Below are positions 33,856 to 42,896 of a stretch of DNA of 64,000 nucleotides, in pieces (positions within the stretch are counted from its first letter, which is position 1; each line of letters opens with the position of its first letter). The stretch spans positions 1 through 64,000 of the forward strand of contig FZLS01000003.1 of the NCBI GenBank assembly GCA_900197625.1, written 5' to 3'. The position numbers and the translations under genes were made by a program. The stretch comes from Rhodobacteraceae bacterium Water-Bin34 (GTDB taxonomy: Bacteria; Pseudomonadota; Alphaproteobacteria; Rhodobacterales; Rhodobacteraceae). The notes under the pieces are model-generated. The model was not told where the DNA came from and made no database searches. It saw only the letters and a program-made list of their open reading frames with translations.

Positions 33856-34460
33856 TTAGAAGTCTCCATGCTTGTATCATCATGGATCTTCGGTAACAAA
33901 TTACCTTTACCTAGTTTTAATAATATACTTCTTCCTATTAATTCTAAGTTTACTGATATCAATAATATGCAGCCAACAAATAAAGACATCATCATCCATG
34001 ATCTTGGAATTCTATACCAATTTTGAAAATCTATAGTGATTGGAATATATAAGGATGCTGTTGCAAACCTTCCACCAAAGCCCGTAACTTCTGCATACCC
34101 AATTCGAACAGCTGATATAAGCACTAATAATGATAATAATAAAAGTAGCATTGATAATATAAAATTAATAATATTTGGAATGAATTGAGTTATGAAATCA
34201 ATTGCAACAAACCCACCTCTTCTAAAGGCAGTTGGTGCCATTAACCCAGTCATCCATAACATGCAGAATCTTGCAGCTTCATCTGGCCAGGGAAGTGCAT
34301 TATTCAAAATATATCGGAAAAATACTTGTATTAGAATTGCAATAACCATCAGTATAACAGTTAAAACCCCAAGTCCTCTGCATAATTTTAAAACAAAATT
34401 ATTAATTCGGCTTAAGATTTGCGTTATAACTATTAAGAAAGTCATATTTTGCAATTCCAA
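33849..34460 (-). CDS. dctQ: TRAP transporter small permease DctQ
   Basis: This is the small membrane subunit, 203 residues with four hydrophobic segments. The typical DctQ features are the NNALPWPDEAARFCMLWM block and the RRGGFVAIDF segment after the second helix. M6 is an alternative start. It lies 22 bases after the flavin reductase gene on the same strand, so transporter and enzymes form one transcription unit. Confidence 0.9.
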   Translation of the reverse strand: MELQNMTFLIVITQILSRINNFVLKLCRGLGVLTVILMVIAILIQVFFRYILNNALPWPDEAARFCMLWMTGLMAPTAFRRGGFVAIDFITQFIPNIINFILSMLLLLLSLLVLISAVRIGYAEVTGFGGRFATASLYIPITIDFQNWYRIPRSWMMMSLFVGCILLISVNLELIGRSILLKLGKGNLLPKIHDDTSMETSKC

Positions 34461-34482
34461 CCTGCACTAAATGTAAGCATTT

Positions 34483-35010
34483 TCATTTATTTATCCCTTT
34501 GGGTTTAATTTCTCCAAATTCACCGGAGAAAAAAGATAGTGCATTACCCGTACTTTCAAGAGCGCTTTCTACTTTTCCAATTATAATTTTATGATCGCCT
34601 GCATCATGCATATCATATTTGACACAATGGAATCTTGCTAAACAATTATCAATTATTGGAACGCCTTTACTCGATATACTGTGTGAAAATGTATCAAATG
34701 CTTTCTTGTTTTTAACAAACTCATTACACAAAGCCTGCTGATCAAAATTAAGTACATGAATTGCAAAATAATGTGCTTTTTCAAAATATTTAAATCTTGA
34801 AGATCTCTTATCAGGGGCCCACATGATTAAAGCAGGATTTAGAGATATAGATGAAAAACTGTTTACTGTCATGCCAATATGGCCATCTATGCTGTCGCAT
34901 GAGACTATTGTAACACCTGTTGCAAATCGGCTAAAAGCTTTACGAAGCATTTTTGTATTATCAGAATTAGGCGTGAATTCTGTAAACATATCTATGCCTC
35001 CATCAGCCAT
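34483..35010 (-). CDS. Flavin reductase, likely partner of the SsuD-like monooxygenase (SmoA-like)
   Basis: A 175-residue member of the flavin-reductase-like (HpaC/DIM6) family, which reduces FMN with NAD(P)H. Family features visible are FATGVTIVSCDS, the GMTVNSFSSISLNP block and the late GDHKIIIGKVES segment, where HDAGDH contains the conserved His. Two-component flavin monooxygenases need such a partner, and the monooxygenase sits two genes upstream. Its start overlaps the stop of the aldo/keto reductase gene by one base (TAATG). In the sulfo-SMO pathway this is the SmoA role. Confidence 0.85.
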   Translation of the reverse strand: MADGGIDMFTEFTPNSDNTKMLRKAFSRFATGVTIVSCDSIDGHIGMTVNSFSSISLNPALIMWAPDKRSSRFKYFEKAHYFAIHVLNFDQQALCNEFVKNKKAFDTFSHSISSKGVPIIDNCLARFHCVKYDMHDAGDHKIIIGKVESALESTGNALSFFSGEFGEIKPKGINK

Positions 35011-35900
35011 TATGCTACTTCTCTTCCTAATGCAGCAGTGTATAGTTCAAACCATGTAATTCGATCCATTTTAACTTTAAATGCATCACTAATTTTGGAT
35101 ATTCTATTAATATTATTAGTTCCCATAATTGGAATTATATTAGCTGGGTGTGTCAGTAAAAATGAAATTGCTACAGCTGATCTGTCTACGTTATAATTTG
35201 AAGCAATTTCGTCCATTTTATTGGTTAGCTCATTTTTATTTGTCATCAGCTTACCTCCACCCAAAGGTGACCAGGCCATAATTGGTGAAGCATTTTTTTG
35301 GTGAAATACTACATCTCCATTAGTAAAAGATTCTATAGATTGTAATGATAATTCTATTTGGTTTGTATGAAGTTGGTTACTCATAGAAGATTGTAATAAT
35401 TCCCAGTCGTAAGGCCTGTAATTTGATACACCTACTGATCTCACCTTGCCAGATTTGACTAATTCATCAAGAGCATGACCAGTTTCGTAGTGATCCATAA
35501 ATGGATCAGGTCTATGAATTAAGAGCATGTCTATATGGTCAACATTCATGTTTTTTAATGATGCGTTTACAGATGCATTAATATGTTTTTTTGAGGTATC
35601 ATAATACTTAACTGGAACATCTGAATATTTTCCACATGGTGCAACAATTCCACATTTTGTGACAATTTCAATCTTATTTCTTAGTGCTTTGTTTTCTTTT
35701 AATACTCTACCGAATAGTGCTTCAGCAGAATAATCACCATATATATCAGCTTGATCAAATGTTGTTATACCTTGTTCGAGGCATAAGTTAATTTTATTTA
35801 ATACAGATTTGTTATCACTTTTTTCGCCATCAGCAAGGCGCCACATGCCATAAATGATTTGACTGAAATCTAAAGTTTCATTTATTTTAATCCGTTCCAT
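35010..35900 (-). CDS. Aldo/keto reductase (possible 6-oxo-glucose reductase, SmoB-like)
   Basis: A TIM-barrel NADPH reductase of 296 residues. The AKR tetrad is visible: Asp in FDQADIYGDYS, the Tyr of that segment, Lys in IVTKCGI, and His in MLLIHRPDP. The cofactor loop near the end (PIMGTNNINRISKISDAF) is typical of the YdhF-like subgroup. It is sandwiched by one-base overlaps between the monooxygenase and the flavin reductase. In sulfo-SMO clusters an AKR (SmoB) reduces the 6-oxo-glucose left by desulfonation to glucose; that role is inferred from the neighbours. Confidence 0.82.
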   Translation of the reverse strand: MERIKINETLDFSQIIYGMWRLADGEKSDNKSVLNKINLCLEQGITTFDQADIYGDYSAEALFGRVLKENKALRNKIEIVTKCGIVAPCGKYSDVPVKYYDTSKKHINASVNASLKNMNVDHIDMLLIHRPDPFMDHYETGHALDELVKSGKVRSVGVSNYRPYDWELLQSSMSNQLHTNQIELSLQSIESFTNGDVVFHQKNASPIMAWSPLGGGKLMTNKNELTNKMDEIASNYNVDRSAVAISFLLTHPANIIPIMGTNNINRISKISDAFKVKMDRITWFELYTAALGREVA

Positions 35901-37054
35901 TACTTTCTAATTCCTGTGCCTAAAGGTGTTGAAGGAGTTTTATTTGGAACACGTCCATAAACACTTGGTAATGAACATGTATTTAATTTTGGTAGAACTT
36001 TTGATCCAAAATGTTTTGCTTCATCAATATGCGGGTAACCTGAGAAAATAAAAGCTCTTATTCCCATCTTTTCATATTCATTTATTTTGGATAATACTTG
36101 ATCTGCTGATCCTACTAATGCTGCGCCACAGCCAGAGCGGGCTCGTCCTACACCTGTCCAAAGGTTTTGCTCAATATAGCCATATTTATCAGCTAATTCC
36201 CTATTTTTAGATTGATGAGATACACCTAAAGATGTTGAGTCTAATGCTCTATCTCGTATCATCTTGCCATACTCATCATCTAATTTTGAAGTGATATATT
36301 CCGCATATTCCTTTGCCTCTATTTCAGTATCACGTACTATAACATGTACCCTGAGGCCATAATCTAAAGTTCTATTATATTTCTGTGCAACATCATTAAC
36401 CGCTCTCATTCGATCAGCTAGATCTTCTTTTTTTTCCGGCCACATTAAATATACATCACAATGTTCTCCGCATAGCTCCAAGGCAGATGGTGAGTAACCT
36501 CCAAAATACAGTAATGGACCATTAGTTTGGTAAGGCACTACTGGTGAAGTATCTATATTTTTAAAATTATATATTTTACCTTCGTGGTTAATGTGATTTT
36601 TTGTCCAAGCTTGTTTTAAAATTTCAACAACTTCTCTAGACCTTTGGTACCGATATGTACTCTCTTCTGTTTGACCAGGGAAATCAGAACTAATTATGTT
36701 TACTGTTAACCTACCTTTAAGCATGTGATCTAATGTAGCAATTGTTCTAGCGAGCATTATTGGTTGCATTTCGCCGCATCTAACAGCTGCTAGTAAATTG
36801 ATATCAGATGTTATAGGTGCACATCCCGCAACAAAAGATAAAGTATCTTGGCCGACTTGGTATGATGAAGGGCAAAGAATATTATTAAATCCTTGCTCTT
36901 CTGATACCGTAACAATTTTAGAACAATGCTCCCAGCTTGATCTTAATTTTCCATCTGGCACACCAAGAAATTGATAATCATCTGAGCAGAGTGCTGAAAA
37001 CCACGAAACTTCACTTGCATTTAAATTTGATGATTTAATAGGTACGACCGTCAT
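35900..37054 (-). CDS. SsuD-like FMNH2-dependent sulfonate monooxygenase (possible sulfoquinovose monooxygenase SmoC)
   Basis: A luciferase-like monooxygenase of 384 residues from the ATG at 37054; an in-frame TTG upstream would add 13. Sulfonate-pocket segments of SsuD are conserved: LRVHVIVRD (Arg and His), RARSGCGAALVGS (phosphate or sulfonate Arg) and FIFSGYPHIDEA (Tyr and His). Enzymes of this type oxidise R-CH2-SO3 to an aldehyde and sulfite. Coupling with an AKR and a flavin reductase is the known sulfo-SMO arrangement for sulfoquinovose. SsuD acting on linear alkanesulfonates is the alternative, but the usual ssuABC transporter is absent. Confidence 0.83.
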   Translation of the reverse strand: MTVVPIKSSNLNASEVSWFSALCSDDYQFLGVPDGKLRSSWEHCSKIVTVSEEQGFNNILCPSSYQVGQDTLSFVAGCAPITSDINLLAAVRCGEMQPIMLARTIATLDHMLKGRLTVNIISSDFPGQTEESTYRYQRSREVVEILKQAWTKNHINHEGKIYNFKNIDTSPVVPYQTNGPLLYFGGYSPSALELCGEHCDVYLMWPEKKEDLADRMRAVNDVAQKYNRTLDYGLRVHVIVRDTEIEAKEYAEYITSKLDDEYGKMIRDRALDSTSLGVSHQSKNRELADKYGYIEQNLWTGVGRARSGCGAALVGSADQVLSKINEYEKMGIRAFIFSGYPHIDEAKHFGSKVLPKLNTCSLPSVYGRVPNKTPSTPLGTGIRK

Positions 37055-37081
37055 TAATTTATCTTTCAATGAATTATAAGT

Positions 37082-37124
37082 ATTGATTAACAAATCAATT
37101 TATGTAAATCAATGGTGTATCAAT
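37082..37124. promoter_or_regulatory. Candidate operator cluster between the monooxygenase and gntR
   Basis: A perfect inverted repeat ATTGATT-AACA-AATCAAT at 37082-37099 is followed by two more copies of ATCAAT at 37108-37113 and 37119-37124. They lie in the short divergent promoter region, a place where a GntR/HutC regulator would control both arms. Binding is inferred. Confidence 0.45.
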
Positions 37125-37143
37125 TTATTCTTTGAGATTACAA

Positions 37144-37854
37144 GTGAACACTTCAAACCAAAATTTTCATAATTTACCAAAATACATACAGATATCAGAA
37201 TTATTAATCCGTGATATCGGTTCTGGAAGATTAATTGATGGTGAAAGATTACCTCCAGAAAGAGTGCTAGCAAAAACACTTAATGTCACTGTAACTACAT
37301 TGCGTAAATCACTGAAAGTACTTGTAGAAAAAGGAATGCTTAATCAAGTTCATGGATCTGGAAATTATGTATGTCATGGTGCCAAAGATGACAGTGTATA
37401 CGCAATGTTCAGACTTGAGTTATTGAAAGGCGGTGGGCTTCCAAGTGCAAAATTTATTGATATAAAACAGATGGAAAAGCCAGCAAATTTACCAATATTT
37501 GGGACATCTAATATAGCAACTAGAATGCGTAGAATTAGATATCTTAATAAAACAATTATAGGGCTTGAGGAAATTTGGTTGGATTTGGATGAAGGTAAAG
37601 TAAAAAAAAATCAAGTTTCGGATTCGCTTTATCATTATTATCGTACTCGTCTCGGATTCTGGATAACGCATGCAGAAGATAGGGTAAGTATAAATGCCCT
37701 GCCCGATTGGACTCCAAATGATTTTTCTTTGCCTGTTGGAACTATTACTGGATTTATAGAACGTTTTAGTTGGTCAGAGAAATCAAAACCTATTGAATAT
37801 TCAAAAACATGGTTTGATACAAATGCTGCACAGTATGTGCAAAGATTAAAATAG
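37144..37854 (+). CDS. GntR/HutC-family regulator
   Basis: The N-terminal winged helix-turn-helix (LIDGERLPPERVLAKTLNV; TTLRKSLKVLVEKGML) is joined to a UTRA ligand-binding domain. The GTG at 37144 is preferred over a TTG 12 bases earlier, giving 236 residues. UTRA domains bind small sugars or phosphorylated compounds. It is divergent from the monooxygenase operon and 8 bases before a Gfo/Idh gene, so it probably controls the whole island in response to the imported compound or a metabolite. Confidence 0.88.
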   Translation: MNTSNQNFHNLPKYIQISELLIRDIGSGRLIDGERLPPERVLAKTLNVTVTTLRKSLKVLVEKGMLNQVHGSGNYVCHGAKDDSVYAMFRLELLKGGGLPSAKFIDIKQMEKPANLPIFGTSNIATRMRRIRYLNKTIIGLEEIWLDLDEGKVKKNQVSDSLYHYYRTRLGFWITHAEDRVSINALPDWTPNDFSLPVGTITGFIERFSWSEKSKPIEYSKTWFDTNAAQYVQRLK

Positions 37855-37862
37855 GGAATAAT

Positions 37863-38981
37863 ATGACAAAATTAACACATTATGGAATTATTGGTTGTGG
37901 TATGATGGGGCAAGAACATCTCAAAAATATTGCATTGCTTGAAAATACGGTGATAGAGGCAATATATGAACCTGATGCGGAAATGGCAAAAAAAGCATCT
38001 AAGTTTGCTCCAAAAGCAATTTTTACAAATAGTGTAGATGAGTTATTAGATATTAACGATATTGATTGTCTCGTAATCGTAAGCCCAAATTTTTGTCACA
38101 TTGATCAATTGATGCAGATATTAGATAAAAGACATATTCCAATTTTAGTTGAAAAACCACTCTTTACGAATGAAAATGATATACCAAAATTAAAGAAATT
38201 TAGAGATAAATACAAATCTCATGTTTGGGTTGCTATGGAGTATCGATATATGCCTCCAATTGAAGCGCTTAGTGAAAAAATTATACAATCGACTGGAGAG
38301 ATCAATATGCTCACAATCAAAGAGCATCGATTTCCCTTTTTAGAAAAAGTAAATGATTGGAATAGATTCAATGAATTTTCAGGTGGAACATTAGTAGAAA
38401 AATGCTGTCATTTTTTTGACTTAATGAGGCTACTAATAAAGTCTGAACCAATACGAATAATGGCTAGTGCAGGGCAATCAGTTAATCATTTAGATGAAAC
38501 ATATGACGGCAAGACTCCAGATATAATCGATAATGCTTATGTTATAGTTGATTTTAAAAATAATGTTAGAGCTATGCTTGAGTTATGTATGTTTGCAGAA
38601 GGGTCAAGGTATCAAGAAGAAATTTCTGCTGTTGGGCCAATCGGTAAAATAGAAGCATTGGTGCCAGGGCCAGGGAGATTTTGGCCTAAGCATCTAGGCC
38701 CTGCCCCAACACCAAAATTAATAATTAGCCCAAGAAATCCTCAAGGACCAATACATGAAGATATAATTGTAGATGAAAAATTATTAAGTGCCGGTGATCA
38801 TAATGGATCCACCTTTTATCAACATCAAAAGTTTCTTAAATTAGTTAGAGGAGACTTAAAGCTACCTGAAGTTTCACTTCTTGATGGATGGAAAGCTGTT
38901 GCAATGGGATTAGCAGCACAAAAAAGTGCAAAAACTGGTTTAGCAATAGATTTACAAGATGAAACTAATTATCCAATTTAG
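37863..38981 (+). CDS. Gfo/Idh/MocA-family NAD-dependent protein (possible NAD-dependent sulfoquinovosidase)
   Basis: The 372 residues begin with a Rossmann motif GIIGCGMMGQEH. The family EKPL motif (ILVEKPLFT) and a C-terminal alpha/beta domain with VAMEYRYMPPIEAL and GGTLVEKCCHFFDLMR follow. Most relatives are sugar dehydrogenases. A recently described branch (GH188, SqgA) uses tightly bound NAD to hydrolyse sulfoquinovosyl glycerol and occurs in sulfoquinovose gene clusters. Given its neighbours that role is attractive, since no GH31 sulfoquinovosidase is present, but plain dehydrogenase activity is not excluded. The gene is followed by a terminator. Confidence 0.8.
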   Translation: MTKLTHYGIIGCGMMGQEHLKNIALLENTVIEAIYEPDAEMAKKASKFAPKAIFTNSVDELLDINDIDCLVIVSPNFCHIDQLMQILDKRHIPILVEKPLFTNENDIPKLKKFRDKYKSHVWVAMEYRYMPPIEALSEKIIQSTGEINMLTIKEHRFPFLEKVNDWNRFNEFSGGTLVEKCCHFFDLMRLLIKSEPIRIMASAGQSVNHLDETYDGKTPDIIDNAYVIVDFKNNVRAMLELCMFAEGSRYQEEISAVGPIGKIEALVPGPGRFWPKHLGPAPTPKLIISPRNPQGPIHEDIIVDEKLLSAGDHNGSTFYQHQKFLKLVRGDLKLPEVSLLDGWKAVAMGLAAQKSAKTGLAIDLQDETNYPI

Positions 38982-39049
38982 CAAAATTAAGTGAAAATGT
39001 AGATATAAAACTTTTTTGAGCCATATATTCATTTGAATACATTCAATAT

Positions 39050-39073
39050 CGGATGATTTCATCCGCTATTTTT
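39050..39073 (+). terminator. Rho-independent terminator after the Gfo/Idh gene
   Basis: The stem CGGATG / CATCCG with an ATTT loop is followed by CTATTTTT. It separates the catabolic island from the photolyase cassette, whose first ATG is at 39102. Confidence 0.75.
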
Positions 39074-39101
39074 GATACAATTAGTATATAAGGTATGTGA
39101 A

Positions 39102-40637
39102 ATGATATTAAGGTTAATATTGGGTGATCAACTAAGTGAAAATATATCTAGTTTAAGAAACGCAAATAAAGCAGATGATCATATTTTAATCTGTGAAGTT
39201 AAATCTGAAGCAACATATGTTAGGCACCATAAGAAAAAAATAGCTTTTTTATTCTCAGCTATGAGACACTTTTCTAAATCTCTTGAAGATTTAAATTTTA
39301 ATTTAACCTACATAAAATATGATGATGTAAATAATACTGGAAGCCTTTTTGGTGAAGTCAAAAAGAAGATAGATAACAATAATTTCAAAAAAATTGTAAT
39401 AACTATGCCAAACGAATTTAGACTCTATTCAGAAATTATAGAATGGGAGAATAAATTAAATATTCCTGTTGAAATAAAGGAAGATGATAGGTTTCTTTGC
39501 ACTACAGAAGATTTCAATACTTGGGCAAGTGAAAGGAAACAACTCCGAATGGAGTATTTCTATCGGAATATGAGACGAAAATATGATATCTTAATGGACG
39601 GCGATAATCCCATTGGCGGGCAATGGAATTTTGATAGTGAAAACAGAAAGCCACCTAAAGACGGCCTGAATGTACCAAAAAATTATGCTATAAAGCCTGA
39701 TAAGATTACAACTGATGTTTTAAATCTAGTTGAAAAAAACTTTAAGGATCATTTTGGAGATTTGAAGCCATTTTACTTTGCAGTAACCCGGCAACAAGCT
39801 TTGATAGTATTAGATGAGTTCATAGATAAAAGATTATCAATGTTTGGTGATTTTCAAGATGCTATGATTGAAGGTGAACCTTGGATGTTTCATAGCCATA
39901 TAAGCTTCTATTTGAATTGTGGCTTACTAACACCCTTAGAGTGCATAAAGGCTGCAGAGAATGCTTATTATGACAATAGAGCCCCCCTAAATGCCGTTGA
40001 AGGCTTTGTAAGGCAAATTTTAGGCTGGAGGGAGTACATAAGGGGAGTATATTGGTACAAGATGCCAGATTATAAAGAAGAAAATTATTTGGAAGCATCA
40101 AGAAAGTTGCCTGAATTTTATTGGACAGGTCAAACAAATATGAATTGTTTAAAACAATGTATTAATGAAACAAAAGAAAATTCATATTCTCATCACATAC
40201 AAAGATTAATGGTGCTTGGTAATTTTGTATTATTGGCAGGTATAAATCCTGATGAAGTTCATAATTGGTATCTTGCGGTTTATTCAGATGCTTATGAGTG
40301 GGTTGAATTGCCAAATGTTACTGGGATGATTTTATATGCAGATGGTGGCATCTTGGCATCAAAGCCCTATGCTGCGAGTGGTGCATATATAAATAGAATG
40401 TCAAACTATTGTAAAAATTGTCATTACAAAGTGAATTTAAAAGATGGAAAAGATGCCTGCCCATTTAATTATTTATACTGGGATTTTTTAATAAGAAATG
40501 AGAATAAACTAAGAAATAATCCAAGAATGGGATTAATTTATAGAAATTTAGATAAAATGAATTCAGATAAGTATGAAACCATTAAATCTGATAGTAATAT
40601 TTTTCTTAAACATATTGAAAACAATGAAAAAGTCTAA
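39102..40637 (+). CDS. FeS-containing bacterial photolyase/cryptochrome (PhrB/CryPro type)
   Basis: A light-driven DNA-repair flavoprotein of the FeS-BCP class, whose characterised members repair (6-4) photoproducts. The start at 39102 has AAGG upstream and gives [16 protein letters not shown], the usual N-terminus, and 511 residues. Cysteines at 349, 437, 440 and 453 match the four [4Fe-4S] ligands of Agrobacterium PhrB almost position for position. The C-terminal half carries the FAD site ([29 protein letters not shown]). It overlaps a DUF2256 gene by 14 bases. Confidence 0.92.
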   Translation: MILRLILGDQLSENISSLRNANKADDHILICEVKSEATYVRHHKKKIAFLFSAMRHFSKSLEDLNFNLTYIKYDDVNNTGSLFGEVKKKIDNNNFKKIVITMPNEFRLYSEIIEWENKLNIPVEIKEDDRFLCTTEDFNTWASERKQLRMEYFYRNMRRKYDILMDGDNPIGGQWNFDSENRKPPKDGLNVPKNYAIKPDKITTDVLNLVEKNFKDHFGDLKPFYFAVTRQQALIVLDEFIDKRLSMFGDFQDAMIEGEPWMFHSHISFYLNCGLLTPLECIKAAENAYYDNRAPLNAVEGFVRQILGWREYIRGVYWYKMPDYKEENYLEASRKLPEFYWTGQTNMNCLKQCINETKENSYSHHIQRLMVLGNFVLLAGINPDEVHNWYLAVYSDAYEWVELPNVTGMILYADGGILASKPYAASGAYINRMSNYCKNCHYKVNLKDGKDACPFNYLYWDFLIRNENKLRNNPRMGLIYRNLDKMNSDKYETIKSDSNIFLKHIENNEKV

Positions 40638-40758
40638 TTTACCTTCTAAAAATTGTGCAAAATGCGATCGTCCTTTTACCTGGCGTAAAAAATGGAAAAA
40701 TGTATGGAATGAAGTTAAATATTGCTCTGAGAGATGCAAACGTGAAAAGAACTCTTGA
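40624..40758 (+). CDS. DUF2256 small zinc-ribbon-like protein
   Basis: A 44-residue protein with cysteines C11, C14, C34 and C38 (C-x2-C...C-x3-C) around a tryptophan-rich basic stretch ([12 protein letters not shown]). This is the DUF2256 pattern, a probable metal-binding domain of unknown function often found beside photolyases. The ATG at 40624 is inside the end of the photolyase gene, and the stop lies 17 bases into the next photolyase reading frame. This tight nesting argues that all three proteins are made together. Confidence 0.82.
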   Translation: MKKSNLPSKNCAKCDRPFTWRKKWKNVWNEVKYCSERCKREKNS

Positions 40759-42301
40759 TAAAATTAATATTGTTTGGTTCAAACGTGACCTCAGGACGAA
40801 TGATCACGCACCTTTGTTAAATGCGTCAAAACAAAAATTTCCTTTACTACCAATTTATATAGTAGAGCCAGAATACTGGAGAACTGAGTGCAGTTCACGT
40901 AAGCATTGGCATTTTATTCATGACTGTCTTGTTGATTTAGATAATGAAATGAATAATTTGGGTCAGCCATTAATTATACAAGTAGGTGATGTTGTAGATG
41001 TTTTTCGTAAAATCAATAAGAAATTTAATATAGAAAATATATATTCACACGAAGAAACTGGAAATAAATGGACATACGAACGCGATAAAAGAGTTCAAGT
41101 TTGGTGCATACAGAATGGAATAGTTCAGAAGGAATATCCAACAAATGGAGTAGTTCGAAAACTTTCGTCACGAAATGAATGGTCAAAAATTCGCAATAAA
41201 CGAATGTCAGAAACTATTTACCCAAAACCAAAATATATCAATCCAATACAAAAAATAATTCATACAAAATTACCTAGTAAGGATGATGAGTTATTTGGTG
41301 CTCCCATTAATGGAAGGGTTCAAAAAGGTGGAAGAATAGAAGCACTAAATGATTTGAAGAGTTTTTTAAATGAAAGATCTCGCAATTATCTATATCATAT
41401 ATCTGCACCTGGAAAATCAGAAAAATATTGTTCGCGATTATCAGCACATTTAACTTGGGGCACTTTATCAGTAAGGGAAATTGTTCAATCAGTCAAAAAG
41501 CGAAGATTACAATTGTCTGTTGATCATAAAAAAATTTATGGCAGAAATTTGTCAGCATTTAATTCAAGATTAGCTTGGCGTTGCCACTTCATACAGAAAC
41601 TTGAAATGCAACCAAGCATTGAAACACATTGTATGCATAAGGCTTTCGAAAATTTACGCATGATTGATGCTTCCGACGAAAAATTCATTGCATGGTCTTC
41701 TGGGCAAACTGGTTATCCTTTTATTGATGCGTGTATGCGAAATTTAATATCTGAAGGATGGCTCACATTTAGAATGAGAGCAATGTTGGTTAGTTTTGCA
41801 AGTTACCAGCTTTGGATTGATTGGCGTTTATCCGGAAATCATTTGGCAAAGTTATTTACTGATTTTGAACCGGGCATTCATTATAGCCAACTTCAGATGC
41901 AATCCGGCGTAACTGGCATTAATGCAATGAGAGTTTATAATCCAATAAAACAATCTTATGAGCATGATCCAAGTGGTATTTTCATAAAAAAATGGGTTCC
42001 TGAGTTAAAACATCTCCCCGTACAATTTATACATGAGCCATGGAAGTATCAAAATAATTTGTTAGAAAACTCTAATATTTTAATTGGACGCGATTATCCA
42101 TTCCCAATCGTAGATCATGAAATAGAAGCACGAAATGCTAAAAAGAAGATCTATGATGTGAGAAAAGCTAAAATGTTTAAAAGTGAATCACTTATAGTTT
42201 TTGAAAAACATGGTAGTAGAAAATCCAAATCAACGCATAAATCTAGGAATAAGGTACAGTCCAAAACTAAGTTTCAAGATAAACAACTCAGGCTTTTTTG
42301 A
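40742..42301 (+). CDS. Cryptochrome/photolyase family protein
   Basis: The GTG at 40742 is chosen as start because it gives [20 protein letters not shown], the conserved N-terminus, with GAGAGA upstream. That gives 519 residues. The antenna domain is followed by the FAD-binding domain: [64 protein letters not shown] and [11 protein letters not shown]. The C-terminus is lysine-rich and serine-rich, possibly a DNA-contact tail. It may repair cyclobutane dimers, complementing the FeS enzyme, or act as a light sensor. It overlaps the DUF2256 gene. Confidence 0.9.
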   Translation: MKRTLDKINIVWFKRDLRTNDHAPLLNASKQKFPLLPIYIVEPEYWRTECSSRKHWHFIHDCLVDLDNEMNNLGQPLIIQVGDVVDVFRKINKKFNIENIYSHEETGNKWTYERDKRVQVWCIQNGIVQKEYPTNGVVRKLSSRNEWSKIRNKRMSETIYPKPKYINPIQKIIHTKLPSKDDELFGAPINGRVQKGGRIEALNDLKSFLNERSRNYLYHISAPGKSEKYCSRLSAHLTWGTLSVREIVQSVKKRRLQLSVDHKKIYGRNLSAFNSRLAWRCHFIQKLEMQPSIETHCMHKAFENLRMIDASDEKFIAWSSGQTGYPFIDACMRNLISEGWLTFRMRAMLVSFASYQLWIDWRLSGNHLAKLFTDFEPGIHYSQLQMQSGVTGINAMRVYNPIKQSYEHDPSGIFIKKWVPELKHLPVQFIHEPWKYQNNLLENSNILIGRDYPFPIVDHEIEARNAKKKIYDVRKAKMFKSESLIVFEKHGSRKSKSTHKSRNKVQSKTKFQDKQLRLF

Positions 42302-42321
42302 AACTATCAGATAAATGTATT

Positions 42322-42756
42322 TCATTCTTTAATAGCTTCCATAACGACATGTGTTGATGTGTTTGATACACAAGGTAAAGAAGAAATTTTTTCACCTAAG
42401 GTATGACGGTAATCCATTATATTTTTTGTTCGTACTTTTAAAAGATAATCAAATTTTCCAGCAATCATATGACATTGTTCAATCTCAGCAATCCCTTGAA
42501 CTGCTTTGTTGAATGATTTCAGTGCAGTGTCTCTTGTATCATTAAGTTTTACTTCAGTGAAAGCAATATGGTTTTGATCTAATTTACTGTTATTTAGTAC
42601 TGCTTTAAAACCCTTTATAACACCACTTTTAATCAAACTTTTTACCCTTAATTGGCAGGGAGTTTTTGAAAGTCCAACCCTTTCAGACAAATCTGAATTT
42701 GTTATCCGTCCATCTTTTTCCATTATTCTTAATATCTTAAAATCTATTTTATCCAT
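42322..42756 (-). CDS. Lrp/AsnC-family regulator, probably PutR
   Basis: A 144-residue protein with N-terminal helix-turn-helix (ILRIMEKDGRITNSDLSERV; KTPCQLRVKSL) and a C-terminal RAM ligand-binding domain (HMIAGKFDYLLKVRTKN). It is divergent from putA across 140 bases. In Agrobacterium and Rhodobacter, Lrp-type PutR activates putA in response to proline. PutA here lacks its own DNA-binding domain, so a separate activator is expected. Confidence 0.9.
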   Translation of the reverse strand: MDKIDFKILRIMEKDGRITNSDLSERVGLSKTPCQLRVKSLIKSGVIKGFKAVLNNSKLDQNHIAFTEVKLNDTRDTALKSFNKAVQGIAEIEQCHMIAGKFDYLLKVRTKNIMDYRHTLGEKISSLPCVSNTSTHVVMEAIKE

Positions 42757-42896
42757 TTGACTAAATTTCCATTTTTTTTAGGCATTATAACTAAAAATAC
42801 ATCAAAAATAAAATCAATATTTAGATAAAATCAAAATATATAGGAAGTATATTTATTTAATCCATATTAGAATATGAGCAAATAAAGGTAGCTCAA

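Noticed and set aside
35900-37054. Plain alkanesulfonate utilisation (ssuD)
   Set aside because: No ssuABC transporter is present, and an aldo/keto reductase is locked between the monooxygenase and reductase, which fits sulfo-SMO better.
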